From GCA-016699445 sp964555055 (GTDB lineage: Bacteria; UBA10199; JACPAL01; GCA-016699445): a stretch of DNA of 41,475 nucleotides. Position 1 is the stretch's first letter, and each line of letters starts with the position of its first letter. The notes beneath the pieces are model-generated. The model ran no database searches. It was not told where the DNA came from and saw nothing but the letters and a program-made list of their open reading frames with translations. Where the stretch lies: contig CAZKQW010000016.1 in the NCBI GenBank assembly GCA_964555055.1, positions 1 through 41,475 of the forward strand, read 5' to 3'. Below, piece by piece: positions 29,807 through 39,168 of the stretch. The position numbers were made by a program, and so were the translations under genes.

Positions 29807-32800
29807 TCAGTTTAACGTCATCTTCACGGCGCCGAATGTTTCGAACATGCGGGAGAAAAGCCCATTGCGGGCGCCGAAGAGATAGCGAAGCATGCTCGCC
29901 TGCTTTCCTTCGTCTAAATCGTCCCAATTTTTTGGCTTACCCAAGGCCTCGAAGATTTGGTCCGTCGTCATCCAGGACTCCGCTGGGACTAAATGTCCAA
30001 AATGAACCTTCAGCGTGTCTTCACCAGGCCTCATGCGGGGGAGCATGTTTTCGTTCGTGTAAAATCCTTCGACTGACTGTAAGGCTCTTTGGATGCGGGC
30101 GGGACTGCCGCTGGCGACGGCCTTTGCGATGTTGCGCAGGGCGTCCTCCGAAGGCATGGGGACCGTGATCTCGCCGTTGATTTTCGCGGAGTCGTAATTG
30201 AAGGTAAAGAGAGGAACTCCTCCTTGACGGGCCACCGTATTAGGCATTCCGTTGCTGAATAAGGTCACCGTATTTAGCCCTTTCATATGAAGGGCGTGAG
30301 GGTTTTCCTTCAGATTCATGTGGGGAGGGAGCCACATGGAGGCGATCTGGCGGGTGCCACTTGCGTATAAAAGCTGCATATTGCCGCGCGCCAACTGTGA
30401 TAACAAAGTGAAGAATTCTTCGGCCCGCCGCTTAGGGTCTTTGATGCGAGTCACATAACCGCCCATGCCTGCGACTCTCGTGACATCCAGAGTCTCCGCA
30501 ACCATTTCCGCGGAGGGTTGGAAGGCTTTCCATACTTGCTGAACGAGCAAAGGCGCTTTTTTGGGATCTGCTTCGGAGACGACTTTCGCAGCTCCATGCG
30601 CGAGAGGTTGCGCAACTTGATTTAAGAGTGTGCCGACTCCGGGTATTCTCTGAAGACTATCATAAAGCGAGCTGTGCGATACTACGCCACCCAAGGCGGG
30701 CCCGACGGTTGGGAAAAGGAGCACTCCCAGTTGGGCTAGAATGCTGACATGAGGCAATCCCAAAACATAGGCTAAGGACAAGGCGATGGCGAATTCCAAC
30801 TGCCCGACATGGAGAGCGTCGATGACGGCCGGACGTAAGGCCGACTGTTTCAAGACGAGCTGTTCAAAGCCCTCGGGATAGGCTTGGGCGCCTCCCATGA
30901 CTAAGCCCGTTTCAGGTCTGAAAGCGACACCGAGGTACGGAAGCAGATCTTCGACCCCTAAGACGGTGACATCTCTGGCATATGTCATGAGCTGTTCGGT
31001 CATCACTTCACGGGCAGCCACCATGCAGATGTAACGGAGATCGTAAAAGCCCATTTCCTGGAGGGGAAGTTCGGGGGCGGAACGGATGATAGGTTCCACA
31101 AAGGCTTCGAAGCCGACCATACCCTTTTTTTCGCGCGTTAAGAAGTGAGCCTGATCACGGTAGGCGAAGGACATAAGTTGGATGTCCTCGTGGTTTTGCC
31201 CTCGGATGGAGCGAATGGACTTGGCGATCTCGTGCATTCTCCACAAAGCGATAAAGGCATCCCGATTAACCGAGTTTTCGTTGAAAGGACGGTGATGGCT
31301 CGATTCTTCGATTAAGGCTTTGAAGTTTTCGCGGTGGCTTTGAGATCGTTTTTGATACTCTTGCTTGGCCTTCCGATATTCTTTGAGCAGGAGCTCCAAA
31401 CGTCTTTTTTTAAGGAGGTCGAATCGCCCCACGGGGACTTCTCCGCCTTTATCTGCGACGAGCGCGTCGTAACGGAACACCTGCCAGTCCTCCTCTATCC
31501 GATAGGCGTCCAGCTCCCGAAGTTTTTCCGCTTTATTGTGTGCGTATCTTAAGGCCATGGTTTCGGCGTTGAGCCGACCCATTTTTATTCCATAGTCGGC
31601 GTATAACGCTTGGGCTTTATCCTGGAGGTTTCGGATATGGGCGATGTGCGTCTGGTGTTGGGGGGCGTCGATACTAAACTCAAGGAAGCGGGCGTACTGT
31701 TTTTGTAACTCGTCGAAACGGGTTTGCTCGCTAGGGATTGTTTTGCCTTGAGCCAGATGGATGGCGATCCTCTCGGCCTCGAAACGGACGTCCGTCAGTC
31801 GTTTCAGCTCGGACGCGAGCTCTCTATCCGAGGGTTGATCTTTGAGGTGAGCTTCCACGTGTCGACATTCGGCGACGATGGCATCGACCATGTATTGACC
31901 CATGCCGATGTAATAGTCGAGTCTTAGGCGAAACGCCTCTTTTTCATCCGCCTTCGTCTCAAAGGCTAGTTTTCGTAGCAGAAGATCGTATTCACGGGGG
32001 TGAATGCCATTCTCCTTTAAATACGGTGAGTCTCTGATAGCTTGATCCCGATCATAATAGGCTTTGGATGCGGGCATGAAATCAGGCAGCCCTCCGAGCT
32101 CTCCCACCTTTCGTATCAAAGTATCGTAATCTTCGTTCCGTTGGTTTTGCAGGACGATGAGTTCCTGGACAAACTGATTGTACCGGTTATGAACGTTGTT
32201 TCCGTGGGCGCTTTTTTGGGCTGCGACAAAAGCCTCACAGCGTTCCAATTCTTCTTTATTTTTTTCTTCGAAGGCCAATAAAGCGGCGTCGTCCGTGGAG
32301 AGAGGGGGGAGGTCGGGCGCTTCCTTTAGTGTGATTTTACCGGCTACATGGGATGCGTCATAGGCGTAATTTTCGGAAGCTGTTCTTCCATCCGTTCCAT
32401 GATTCACGAATCGCTTGGCGACGTACTCCGCGATCGTTCGGGCGGTTTGACCGGCCTTGGTGACAGGAAGGGGGGTTGGGGAGCGAGGCGTTACCAAAGC
32501 CTGAATTTTTTCGGTTTCCGCCACGAGCCGGCCCTGAAGCTCAGCAGATGCTTGCGGTGCACCGGTTGTCGTAGTCTCACTCAACGCTTCGGTGAGGCGC
32601 GTGTCATTGGCGGGGGCGGGATTTTGAAAATAGGTTTGAAGATCTCTAAGGCCGCTTAAAAAAACGCGACGGGAGGGTGAGCGCAATCGTTCGGCGATAT
32701 CCGTTTGCCCCAGACCTTGGACGACATCGGCCAGCTTCTGAGCGGAGCCCTTACTGGCATTAACTTGTGCGATGGCGACGGAGGCTGAGGCGGCGCCTAT

Positions 32801-32875
32801 CCACGCGCTGATGACATCTTTAAATTGTAGGGCTCCTGTGGGAGGCGTGGAAATGGAGTCGGCGGGCAGGGCCAT
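29807..32875 (-). CDS. Unknown 1022-residue protein of the acyltransferase cluster
   Basis: The longest gene in the window, with no family recognised. Residues 1-160 are Ala/Ser/Thr-rich. About 180-560 are strongly charged and helical with likely coiled coils (for example YNQFVQELIVLQNQRNEDYD and LLKKRRLELLLKEYRKAKQ). A hydrophobic stretch at about 710-755 (LEFAIALSLAYVLGLPHV, ILAQLGVLLFPTVGPALGG) could insert into a membrane. The C-terminal 150 residues contain a beta-rich region (LNTVTLFSNGMPNTV, VPLFTFNYDSAKING) of unknown fold. No signal peptide. It stands between the two PlsC-type genes and 18 bases ahead of the HAD gene on the same strand, implying a shared role, perhaps as a membrane scaffold. 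Confidence 0.7.
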   Translation of the reverse strand: MALPADSISTPPTGALQFKDVISAWIGAASASVAIAQVNASKGSAQKLADVVQGLGQTDIAERLRSPSRRVFLSGLRDLQTYFQNPAPANDTRLTEALSETTTTGAPQASAELQGRLVAETEKIQALVTPRSPTPLPVTKAGQTARTIAEYVAKRFVNHGTDGRTASENYAYDASHVAGKITLKEAPDLPPLSTDDAALLAFEEKNKEELERCEAFVAAQKSAHGNNVHNRYNQFVQELIVLQNQRNEDYDTLIRKVGELGGLPDFMPASKAYYDRDQAIRDSPYLKENGIHPREYDLLLRKLAFETKADEKEAFRLRLDYYIGMGQYMVDAIVAECRHVEAHLKDQPSDRELASELKRLTDVRFEAERIAIHLAQGKTIPSEQTRFDELQKQYARFLEFSIDAPQHQTHIAHIRNLQDKAQALYADYGIKMGRLNAETMALRYAHNKAEKLRELDAYRIEEDWQVFRYDALVADKGGEVPVGRFDLLKKRRLELLLKEYRKAKQEYQKRSQSHRENFKALIEESSHHRPFNENSVNRDAFIALWRMHEIAKSIRSIRGQNHEDIQLMSFAYRDQAHFLTREKKGMVGFEAFVEPIIRSAPELPLQEMGFYDLRYICMVAAREVMTEQLMTYARDVTVLGVEDLLPYLGVAFRPETGLVMGGAQAYPEGFEQLVLKQSALRPAVIDALHVGQLEFAIALSLAYVLGLPHVSILAQLGVLLFPTVGPALGGVVSHSSLYDSLQRIPGVGTLLNQVAQPLAHGAAKVVSEADPKKAPLLVQQVWKAFQPSAEMVAETLDVTRVAGMGGYVTRIKDPKRRAEEFFTLLSQLARGNMQLLYASGTRQIASMWLPPHMNLKENPHALHMKGLNTVTLFSNGMPNTVARQGGVPLFTFNYDSAKINGEITVPMPSEDALRNIAKAVASGSPARIQRALQSVEGFYTNENMLPRMRPGEDTLKVHFGHLVPAESWMTTDQIFEALGKPKNWDDLDEGKQASMLRYLFGARNGLFSRMFETFGAVKMTLN

Positions 32876-32997
32876 GCGTCGTATCCTTGAGTCGTCATTC
32901 GTTGATCGAATCTAACTCAATCGATTTCGACGGCTTGAAATAAAAGTTTCCTATTTTTTTCGCTTTTGTGATTTTTTCGATAAAATCAAAAGAGGAA

Positions 32998-34779
32998 TCA
33001 GGCGGCCTGAACAAGAACGCCGTTGTTGTTCGCGGCCTGCATCTCTCCCAAAAATCGAGCTTGGGCCACCGCAGCAGCCATCTCTAAAGCATGTAAGCTC
33101 TCTTCGGGAGTGTTTCTGATATAATCATTTACGTTTAATATGGCACAAGGAGCGATGATCACGGGTTGGCTTTGCCTCACCCCTCCCTTAAGGGCTTGAG
33201 CCATGTTCGTCGGTAGGATTTGCCCGGTGCCGCAAATGGCATACACGACGACGTAAGTATCCCGCGGATGATCTTTATGCACGCGAAGTGCGAATTTAAA
33301 AGCTCCGGATCTTGATCGCAGCGCACCGACCTCCTCGGTCCTCAGAGGCGTCTCGGCACGAGTCCCTTCGGGTAGCCAGAAGACGGAATGTCCTGCGCGG
33401 GATTCATCTTCCATCAATTTTAACCCCTCATCCTGGATACGTTGATATTCCGTATCCCCACCCTCACGATCGATCATCAAGTGGGGAAATGCGCACAAGA
33501 GACCGCTTTTTTGCCAAAGATTGGGATCGGAAGGGTGGCAAAAAGGATTCTTTCCCAGGATTAGAGCTTCAAGCAGCTCGATCTTCGCGACATAAGAAGC
33601 GGGATGGAGCTTAAAATAAAGGATGGGATCCAAATGACTGCGGTGGTTGCCTACTCCAATGAGCTTAGCCCCCCGACTACGAAGCTTCATGACCTCTCTC
33701 ATGAGAGTCTCATTTAAAAAAATGGGTTGCCAGTTCTGATGACGCAGCATGCTCAATGTCCCTTCCCCTAAAAGTCTTTCGTAAGACCGACGACTAGGAT
33801 CCTCCATGACACTGGCTGCTGCCAAGGCTCCCACGTGCAAAAAATCAGCGATGAGCGTCATGAGGGCGCGGCGGCTTTGGGTCGGTTGGCGTGCGGCTCC
33901 ATGACTATATCGAAATGTTTCAAAGAAAATGTCTTCGGGACTGTGATTAGCAGATTCCCATGGATTCCACGGCTCTTCCCGCTGAAAATAATCGTCAAAG
34001 TCTCGCGCAGTGATGGATGTTCCCGCTCTTTTTAGAAACTTACGCACCACTTCTTGATCCTGAAAAGTGCCGATGGCACTGGAAGTTAGGAGCGATGCAG
34101 CTAACGCGCCCGCATTTTCCGATAAAAGGTAATAGGCGATTCTAAGAGCATTTTGAAGATTTAAGGGAGGACAGGACGGATTCGAGTCCGGGGGGTGTGA
34201 TAGCATAAGACGCGCTAGATCAAATGGCGTGCGTAGGGAAGGGTGTGGGGTTACGACCCCCGAAGCTTGTTGTAAGCCGCGGAAAAAACCATGTTCAAAT
34301 GGAGCCGTAGGGAGAGGGGGTAACGATCGGTTCCATGCTGCAGCATTCTGTCGTACTTTGCTAATATCGATCGGGGAATGTTCCACATATTTTGAGAGCT
34401 CGCGAAGCAATAGTGGATGCTGGCTTAGCGCCCGACAGGCGCCTCGGTGGGAAGCAATTTCCCTTAAATTCATGGCGACCGTATGAATGTTATTTCCAAG
34501 ACGTATTAAATGTCTATGTCTCAAAGCATGATGGGTCGTGGCTTTGGGATGGGAGGAGCGTGTTGTGCCTCTAGCCCTCGCGTCTTGGGCTTCTACGTAA
34601 CGATTCACAACGTGAAAAATATCCTCCATGATAGGAAAGGGATTTGGTTGTGTAGGTTCAAGTCGAAAAAGATGATCGCTCAAATGAAAGAGAGCGCTTT
34701 GAACATCTAAGGGGTCATGCACCCCTTCCGCAAGACGGGGGGAAAGGTAAACATAATTGGATGTGATGCCTAGTTGCAT
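32998..34779 (-). CDS. PlsC-like acyltransferase B with a long N-terminal extension
   Basis: A protein of 593 residues. NHRSHLD (378-384) is the NHx4D catalytic motif, WLPEGTRAET (468-477) the PEGTR motif, with FPHLMIDREGG between them. The first 360 residues are helical and unassigned, starting with YLSPRLAEGVHDPLDVQSALFHLS, which resembles the N-terminus of acyltransferase A. It is a divergent paralogue, and both halves seem to have evolved together. It is first in the minus-strand run, 122 bases before the 1022-residue gene. No strong ribosome-binding site precedes the ATG. Likely a membrane-surface glycerolipid or other acyltransferase; acceptor unknown. Confidence 0.82.
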   Translation of the reverse strand: MQLGITSNYVYLSPRLAEGVHDPLDVQSALFHLSDHLFRLEPTQPNPFPIMEDIFHVVNRYVEAQDARARGTTRSSHPKATTHHALRHRHLIRLGNNIHTVAMNLREIASHRGACRALSQHPLLLRELSKYVEHSPIDISKVRQNAAAWNRSLPPLPTAPFEHGFFRGLQQASGVVTPHPSLRTPFDLARLMLSHPPDSNPSCPPLNLQNALRIAYYLLSENAGALAASLLTSSAIGTFQDQEVVRKFLKRAGTSITARDFDDYFQREEPWNPWESANHSPEDIFFETFRYSHGAARQPTQSRRALMTLIADFLHVGALAAASVMEDPSRRSYERLLGEGTLSMLRHQNWQPIFLNETLMREVMKLRSRGAKLIGVGNHRSHLDPILYFKLHPASYVAKIELLEALILGKNPFCHPSDPNLWQKSGLLCAFPHLMIDREGGDTEYQRIQDEGLKLMEDESRAGHSVFWLPEGTRAETPLRTEEVGALRSRSGAFKFALRVHKDHPRDTYVVVYAICGTGQILPTNMAQALKGGVRQSQPVIIAPCAILNVNDYIRNTPEESLHALEMAAAVAQARFLGEMQAANNNGVLVQAA

Positions 34780-34877
34780 GAGTGAGTTTCGCTATTATTT
34801 TGGTTGCCACTTAGCTTCTAGAGGGAATCGACATTATTTTTAATAAGTTGCGAACATTTTTGGCGGAAGCTGACTTT

Positions 34878-36095
34878 TTAGCACTCTTGTCCCGCCGCCC
34901 ACCCCGAGGACCAGGCCCATTGGAAGTTGTACCCTCCCAGCTCCCCCGTGACGTCGAGGACCTCTCCGATGAAAAAGAGGCCGGAAATAGACCGGGACTC
35001 CATGGTTTTGGATGAAAAACACTCCGTATCCACGCCGCCTCGGGTGACTTCCGCTCGGGCATAGCCGACCGTGCGGGCGGGAACCCAGGACCATGAATGG
35101 ATTTCTTGCGCTAAATGCGAGAGGTCTTGATTTGAGATCTCATTTAAGGGTTTGTCTGGAAAGCGCATGAGATGGGCTAAATGTTCCGCCAAGCGTTGAG
35201 GCCAGAAAGCGCTCATGAAATTCTTTAACGTCTTACGCTCTCCCGCTAATTTCTTCTCCAGCAGGCATTGGCTCAGAGTGACGCCCGGACACCAATCGAT
35301 TTGAATCGGTTGATCGCGTTCCCAATAGAGAGAAGCCTGCAAGGCCGCCGGCCCGCTCAACCCTTGGTGCGTAATTAAGAGGTCTTCTGTGAAGGTTTTA
35401 GGCGTGAAGGATTTGGATTTCACAATGATGCGGACCGGTGTCGAGATGCCCGAGTAGGGTTTCCATGCTTTTTGGAAGGCGGGGTCGCCGCCGAAGCCGT
35501 CGAGAGCCGGCGCGGTGGGGACGATCTTCATCCCAAACTGCCGCGCGATCTCATAGCCGAATCCCGACGCGCCAATTTGGGGCAGCGAAAGCCCTCCCGT
35601 TGCGACCACCACGGTTTCCGCGGTAATGTCTTCATAGGTCGGGCGATTCGTATGAATCAGGAACGAGCCTGATTTCCCTCCCGATTTTTGAATGGAAAGA
35701 ACCTTGGTCTCCAAAAGCAGTGTCGCCCCTAGCGCGACGCTCCCATTCAAGAGGAGCCGCAAGATATCCTTAGCGGAATCACGGCAGAATAACTGCCCCG
35801 GTTTTTTCTCGACGAAGGCGATGCCGTGCTTTTCCACGAGCTCCAAAAAGTGATGGGACGTGTAGCGTGACAGGGCGGATTTGCAGAAGTGAGGGTTGGC
35901 CGAGAGGAAATTTTCGGGGGATGCGGCGAGGTTGGTGAAATTGCAGCGGCCTCCGCCCGAGACGAGGATTTTCGCGCCGGGCTTGGCATTATGCTCCAAG
36001 AGCAGCACCCGACGGCCGCGTCGAACCGCTTGAGCGGCACAAAAAAGGCCGGCGGCACCGGCGCCGATAATGACCACATCGTAGAAAGATTTCAT
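34878..36095 (-). CDS. HI0933/YhiN-type NAD(P)/FAD-dependent oxidoreductase
   Basis: A flavoprotein of 405 residues. The N-terminal VVIIGAGAAGLFCAAQAVRRGRRVLLLEHN is the FAD-binding Rossmann motif. KILVSGGGRCNFTNL is the family signature, VVVATGGLSLPQIGASGFGYEIARQFG the mid motif, and GLFFIGEVLDVTGELGGYNFQWAWSSGWAAGQ the C-terminal FAD motif. Family members are widespread and their substrate is unknown, though the fold resembles the BaiN class. The start at 36095 gives the standard N-terminus; a frame from 36134 adds 13 unlikely residues. G+C-rich chromosome-type gene. Confidence 0.92.
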   Translation of the reverse strand: MKSFYDVVIIGAGAAGLFCAAQAVRRGRRVLLLEHNAKPGAKILVSGGGRCNFTNLAASPENFLSANPHFCKSALSRYTSHHFLELVEKHGIAFVEKKPGQLFCRDSAKDILRLLLNGSVALGATLLLETKVLSIQKSGGKSGSFLIHTNRPTYEDITAETVVVATGGLSLPQIGASGFGYEIARQFGMKIVPTAPALDGFGGDPAFQKAWKPYSGISTPVRIIVKSKSFTPKTFTEDLLITHQGLSGPAALQASLYWERDQPIQIDWCPGVTLSQCLLEKKLAGERKTLKNFMSAFWPQRLAEHLAHLMRFPDKPLNEISNQDLSHLAQEIHSWSWVPARTVGYARAEVTRGGVDTECFSSKTMESRSISGLFFIGEVLDVTGELGGYNFQWAWSSGWAAGQEC

Positions 36096-36195
36096 GGGGA
36101 CTAGGTGTGTGCGTCGTTTGCCGGTTGGGGGCAACTGAATCTTAGCGCCGTCGGAAGCGATCTCTCACCGAGAGACCGCCCAGCAGGAGTCCTTT

Positions 36196-37080
36196 TCAGG
36201 CTTCACCGAACGGACATAGGGTAGAGGTCACCAATGCCCTTAAGAATCGTCCAAAGGAACTTTCCTCTTCGATGGCGGGAAGGATCGGACGGCCAGCTTC
36301 GTCCTGGCCCGTGACTGTGATGACCCCGGAGGTCATGTCACCGTCCCTCGTCAAAAACTCGCATTCGAAACTCGGCTCTCTCTGGATATGGAGTAAGTCG
36401 TCGTAAGGTCTCGCGATGGAGGGCGTCGCTTCGCGAAAAGCCCGTAGGCCGGCACCGATGAAGCCGGCGTCTCCTTGAGGCTTGAGAGGAATCTTAGGAA
36501 TCAATCCCGAGTCTTGAGCCGCCTCCCATATGAGGGACGGCAAGGGAGCTTCCCGACTCGACTGAAAAAAATCTCGGGCGATGGCCACTAACGCTGGGTT
36601 GAGCTCGATCCTCACGCTGAGTTGAGCCGCACTATCGGTACGGACTTCCTCTGAGGAAGTGACCGTCGTTACGCGGAAGGAAAGGGAAGCCCCAGCTCCC
36701 CCTAAGAGAAGCGTGTCCGTGAAGGAGAACCGCATGAGGGGGCTCGCTGCCCCACGGGGGCGTGCTTCCTTATCCAGCTTCAGGCATCTCGGACCTTCTT
36801 TTTGGGTATAGGCGACTCCCCACGTCTTCTCCCGGTCCCCCGTCGTATTTTGGATCCACCCATCGTCGATTTCTTTCGTCGTCAGGGGGCTATCACCCCA
36901 TATTTTAGAGAATACGAAGGGAATGCGGGTGTGCGGAGGAAAAGCGTCGATCCCTTTCATGTAGTCCCTTATTCCCTCCGAATAAGGGGCTAACGGCGGC
37001 AAAATCAGCCGCGCCGCCGCGGACTCGTAACGCGCTTGGTCCAGGAAAGCGCGGGTATAGTCCAACTGGGCCAAATCCAT
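36196..37080 (-). CDS. Unknown 294-residue protein
   Basis: A soluble protein of 294 residues with a strong AAGGAGAAG ribosome-binding site before the ATG, so translation is well supported. There is no signal peptide, membrane span or known motif. The middle (about 115-165) is beta-rich (FSFTDTLLLGGAGASLSFRVTTVTSS), and so is a later strand pair (FECEFLTRDGDMTSGVITVTGQD). It is divergent from mqnC across a 105-base gap. No function proposed; it may be another lineage-specific gene like those at 26-34 kb. Confidence 0.6.
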   Translation of the reverse strand: MDLAQLDYTRAFLDQARYESAAARLILPPLAPYSEGIRDYMKGIDAFPPHTRIPFVFSKIWGDSPLTTKEIDDGWIQNTTGDREKTWGVAYTQKEGPRCLKLDKEARPRGAASPLMRFSFTDTLLLGGAGASLSFRVTTVTSSEEVRTDSAAQLSVRIELNPALVAIARDFFQSSREAPLPSLIWEAAQDSGLIPKIPLKPQGDAGFIGAGLRAFREATPSIARPYDDLLHIQREPSFECEFLTRDGDMTSGVITVTGQDEAGRPILPAIEEESSFGRFLRALVTSTLCPFGEA

Positions 37081-37185
37081 GTTCTTCTCCTTATGATACG
37101 GAGCATTTATCGTCGGATCTCTGGAAAAGTTGCGACCTTATTTTGCCCTTGATGATGCGGGCCGGATGAAGGAAGAGCGGCGGCC

Positions 37186-38211
37186 ATGAACCGCGTGTCG
37201 CCGGCAGAGGCTCTTCGATTATGGGATTCTCCTTGGGAGGAGACGAGGCAGCGGGCCCACGAAGCGCGGTGTCGCCACTATCCCGACGGCCGGGCCAGCT
37301 ATATCGTCATGCGGATCGTCAGTTATACGAATGTGTGCGTGGCTGATTGTTCCTATTGCGCCTTTTACCGGCGTCCGGGCGATGATGACGCTTATGTGCT
37401 TTCCAAGGAACAAATTTTCGAGAAAATCGATGGGTTGTTAAAATCCGGAGGATCCGTAGTGGCCATGGAAGGCGGATTCAATCCGAAGCTTCGCATCGAT
37501 CATTACGAGGATCTTTTCGCCTCGGTCCGGAAAAAATACGGGGATCGCATCGAGATTTACGGGCCGACGATCGTCGAAGTCATTTTTATCGCGAAGAGCT
37601 CGAGGATTTCCTTGGAAGAGGCCCTGATACGCCTCAAGGCGTCGGGTTTGCGGTGGATCCCGGGAGGCGGGGCCGAGATCCTGACCGACGCGTGGCGCGA
37701 AAAGTTGTCGCCCAAAAAATATTCCGTGAAGGACTACATCGACGGCATGCGTTTGGCGCAAAAAATCGGTTTCGGGACGACGGCGACGATGGTGATCGGT
37801 TTCGGGGAAACGATCCAGGATCGTCTCGAACATCTAGAACATATACGCCGTCTCCAAGACGAAACCGGCGGTTTCGCGAGTTTCCTGCTGTGGACTTACC
37901 AACCTCTGAACACGCCGATGGGCGGCTCACTGGCTTCAAACGACGAATACCTCAGGACCCTTGCCATCAGCCGCCTTTATCTGGACAATATCCCTGTCGT
38001 CAGGGCCTCGTTTTTGACGCAATACGACAAAGGGCCCGAAGCTCTCACCGCCGGTGCCCATGACTTCGATATTCCCCTAGAAGATCAAGTCACGCAGCTG
38101 GCGGGGGCCAAGATAGAGGAGAGTGTGGACCGTGTCCTGGATTGGGTCAAAAAGGCCGGCCTGACCCCTGTCAAGCGGTCTCCTTATGAGCGAAAGCCTT
38201 CATATTCATAA
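37186..38211 (+). CDS. mqnC: Cyclic dehypoxanthinyl futalosine synthase (radical SAM)
   Basis: A protein of 341 residues. CVADCSYCAFYR is the CxxxCxxC radical-SAM cluster site, VAMEGGFNPKLRIDHYEDLF and RWIPGGGAEILTDAWREKLSPKK are typical of MqnC/MqnE-type enzymes, and GFGTTATMVIGFGET follows. It cyclises dehypoxanthinyl futalosine, the third-stage reaction of the futalosine menaquinone route. Its presence shows that this organism makes menaquinone by that route rather than via MenFDHCEB. The downstream hydrolase gene overlaps its end by 26 bases. Confidence 0.93.
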   Translation: MNRVSPAEALRLWDSPWEETRQRAHEARCRHYPDGRASYIVMRIVSYTNVCVADCSYCAFYRRPGDDDAYVLSKEQIFEKIDGLLKSGGSVVAMEGGFNPKLRIDHYEDLFASVRKKYGDRIEIYGPTIVEVIFIAKSSRISLEEALIRLKASGLRWIPGGGAEILTDAWREKLSPKKYSVKDYIDGMRLAQKIGFGTTATMVIGFGETIQDRLEHLEHIRRLQDETGGFASFLLWTYQPLNTPMGGSLASNDEYLRTLAISRLYLDNIPVVRASFLTQYDKGPEALTAGAHDFDIPLEDQVTQLAGAKIEESVDRVLDWVKKAGLTPVKRSPYERKPSYS

Positions 38212-38983
38212 AATCGATAGCCTCGTTCCCAAAAAAACCACCGTCTTTTTCCTCCATGGCATCATGGGTCGTGGCCGCAATTGGCAAGGATTCGCGGAAG
38301 CCTTGGTGCGGAACAAACCGGACCATGAAGCGGTCTTGGTCGACTTGCGCCTTCACGGGGCTTCCCAGGGTTTCGAGCCGCCCCATACGGTCGCCGCCTG
38401 CGCCGAAGACGTGATCCGCCTCATGAAGGACTACGGGGACGGGGAGAAGATCCTCGTTGGACACTCCTTCGGCGGCAAAGTTTCCCTCGCCGTCGTGAAG
38501 ACTTCGACGATACCCGTCAAACAAGTCTGGTTGGTGGATTCCTTCCCGGGACTTTCCGTGCGACACGGGGAAGTCTGGAAAATGATGGCATGGCTCCGGC
38601 AATCCCCGCAAACCTTCTCCTCGCGCCAGGAAGCCGAGGAAATGCTGCGCGCCCAACGGTTTTCGGACGTCGTCCGCCGGTGGATGGTGACGAACCTCAA
38701 GGCGGAGGGAGACGGTTTTCAATGGGTTTTTCCGGTGGAGGGCATCAGCGCCTTGATCGAGGATTATGCGAGAACCGACCTGACGGAAACGCTGCTCGAC
38801 CCTCCGTGTCCCGTTCATTTGGTGAAGGGAACGAAGTCGCCGTTGATCACGGACGATCTCATCCAAAGAATGAATCATTCGACAAGCCCGTTTCCCATCT
38901 TCCTCCACCTCGTCGAAGCGGGCCATTGGGTCCAAAGCGAGAACCCGAAGGCGTTGTGGGAGGCGATGAAAGAATACTTTTAG
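38186..38983 (+). CDS. Alpha/beta-hydrolase overlapping mqnC
   Basis: A protein of 265 residues with a complete alpha/beta-hydrolase pattern: FLHGIMGRGRNW (oxyanion loop), VDLRLHGAS, VGHSFGGKVSL (nucleophile Ser in GHSFG), a probable acid Asp in the later strands and the catalytic His in EAGHWV. It overlaps mqnC by 26 bases, so expression is coupled. Hydrolases of this shape occur near menaquinone genes (MenH-like), but MenH is not part of the futalosine route, so the substrate is unknown; a thioesterase or ester-cleaving role is possible. Confidence 0.88.
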   Translation: MSESLHIHKIDSLVPKKTTVFFLHGIMGRGRNWQGFAEALVRNKPDHEAVLVDLRLHGASQGFEPPHTVAACAEDVIRLMKDYGDGEKILVGHSFGGKVSLAVVKTSTIPVKQVWLVDSFPGLSVRHGEVWKMMAWLRQSPQTFSSRQEAEEMLRAQRFSDVVRRWMVTNLKAEGDGFQWVFPVEGISALIEDYARTDLTETLLDPPCPVHLVKGTKSPLITDDLIQRMNHSTSPFPIFLHLVEAGHWVQSENPKALWEAMKEYF

Positions 38984-39168
38984 AGCTTTTCCCAATCCAC
39001 GGGGCTTCGGAAATAATCTAATAACCGTCGATCGTTCGGAGAAAGGCCAGCGGCTTTATCGGGGAATTTTTCTATCATTCTAGCGATGATCGTATCGACT
39101 AAGCATCCTTGTTCATCCAAAGATAATGATTTGTGTGGTTGGGCGAAAAACAACCGACGAGATTTCAA
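38980..39168 (-). CDS. Small 62-residue protein coupled to the P-loop ATPase gene
   Basis: A basic N-terminus (MKSRRLFFAQPHKSLS) is followed by a helical acidic region ending in DYFRSPVDWEKL. The TTG start overlaps the stop of the P-loop gene in a TTGA arrangement, typical of translational coupling, and the end overlaps the hydrolase stop by 4 bases tail to tail. No homologue recognised. It could be a partner or inhibitor of the ATPase; the short length leaves doubt that it is expressed. Confidence 0.4.
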   Translation of the reverse strand: MKSRRLFFAQPHKSLSLDEQGCLVDTIIARMIEKFPDKAAGLSPNDRRLLDYFRSPVDWEKL

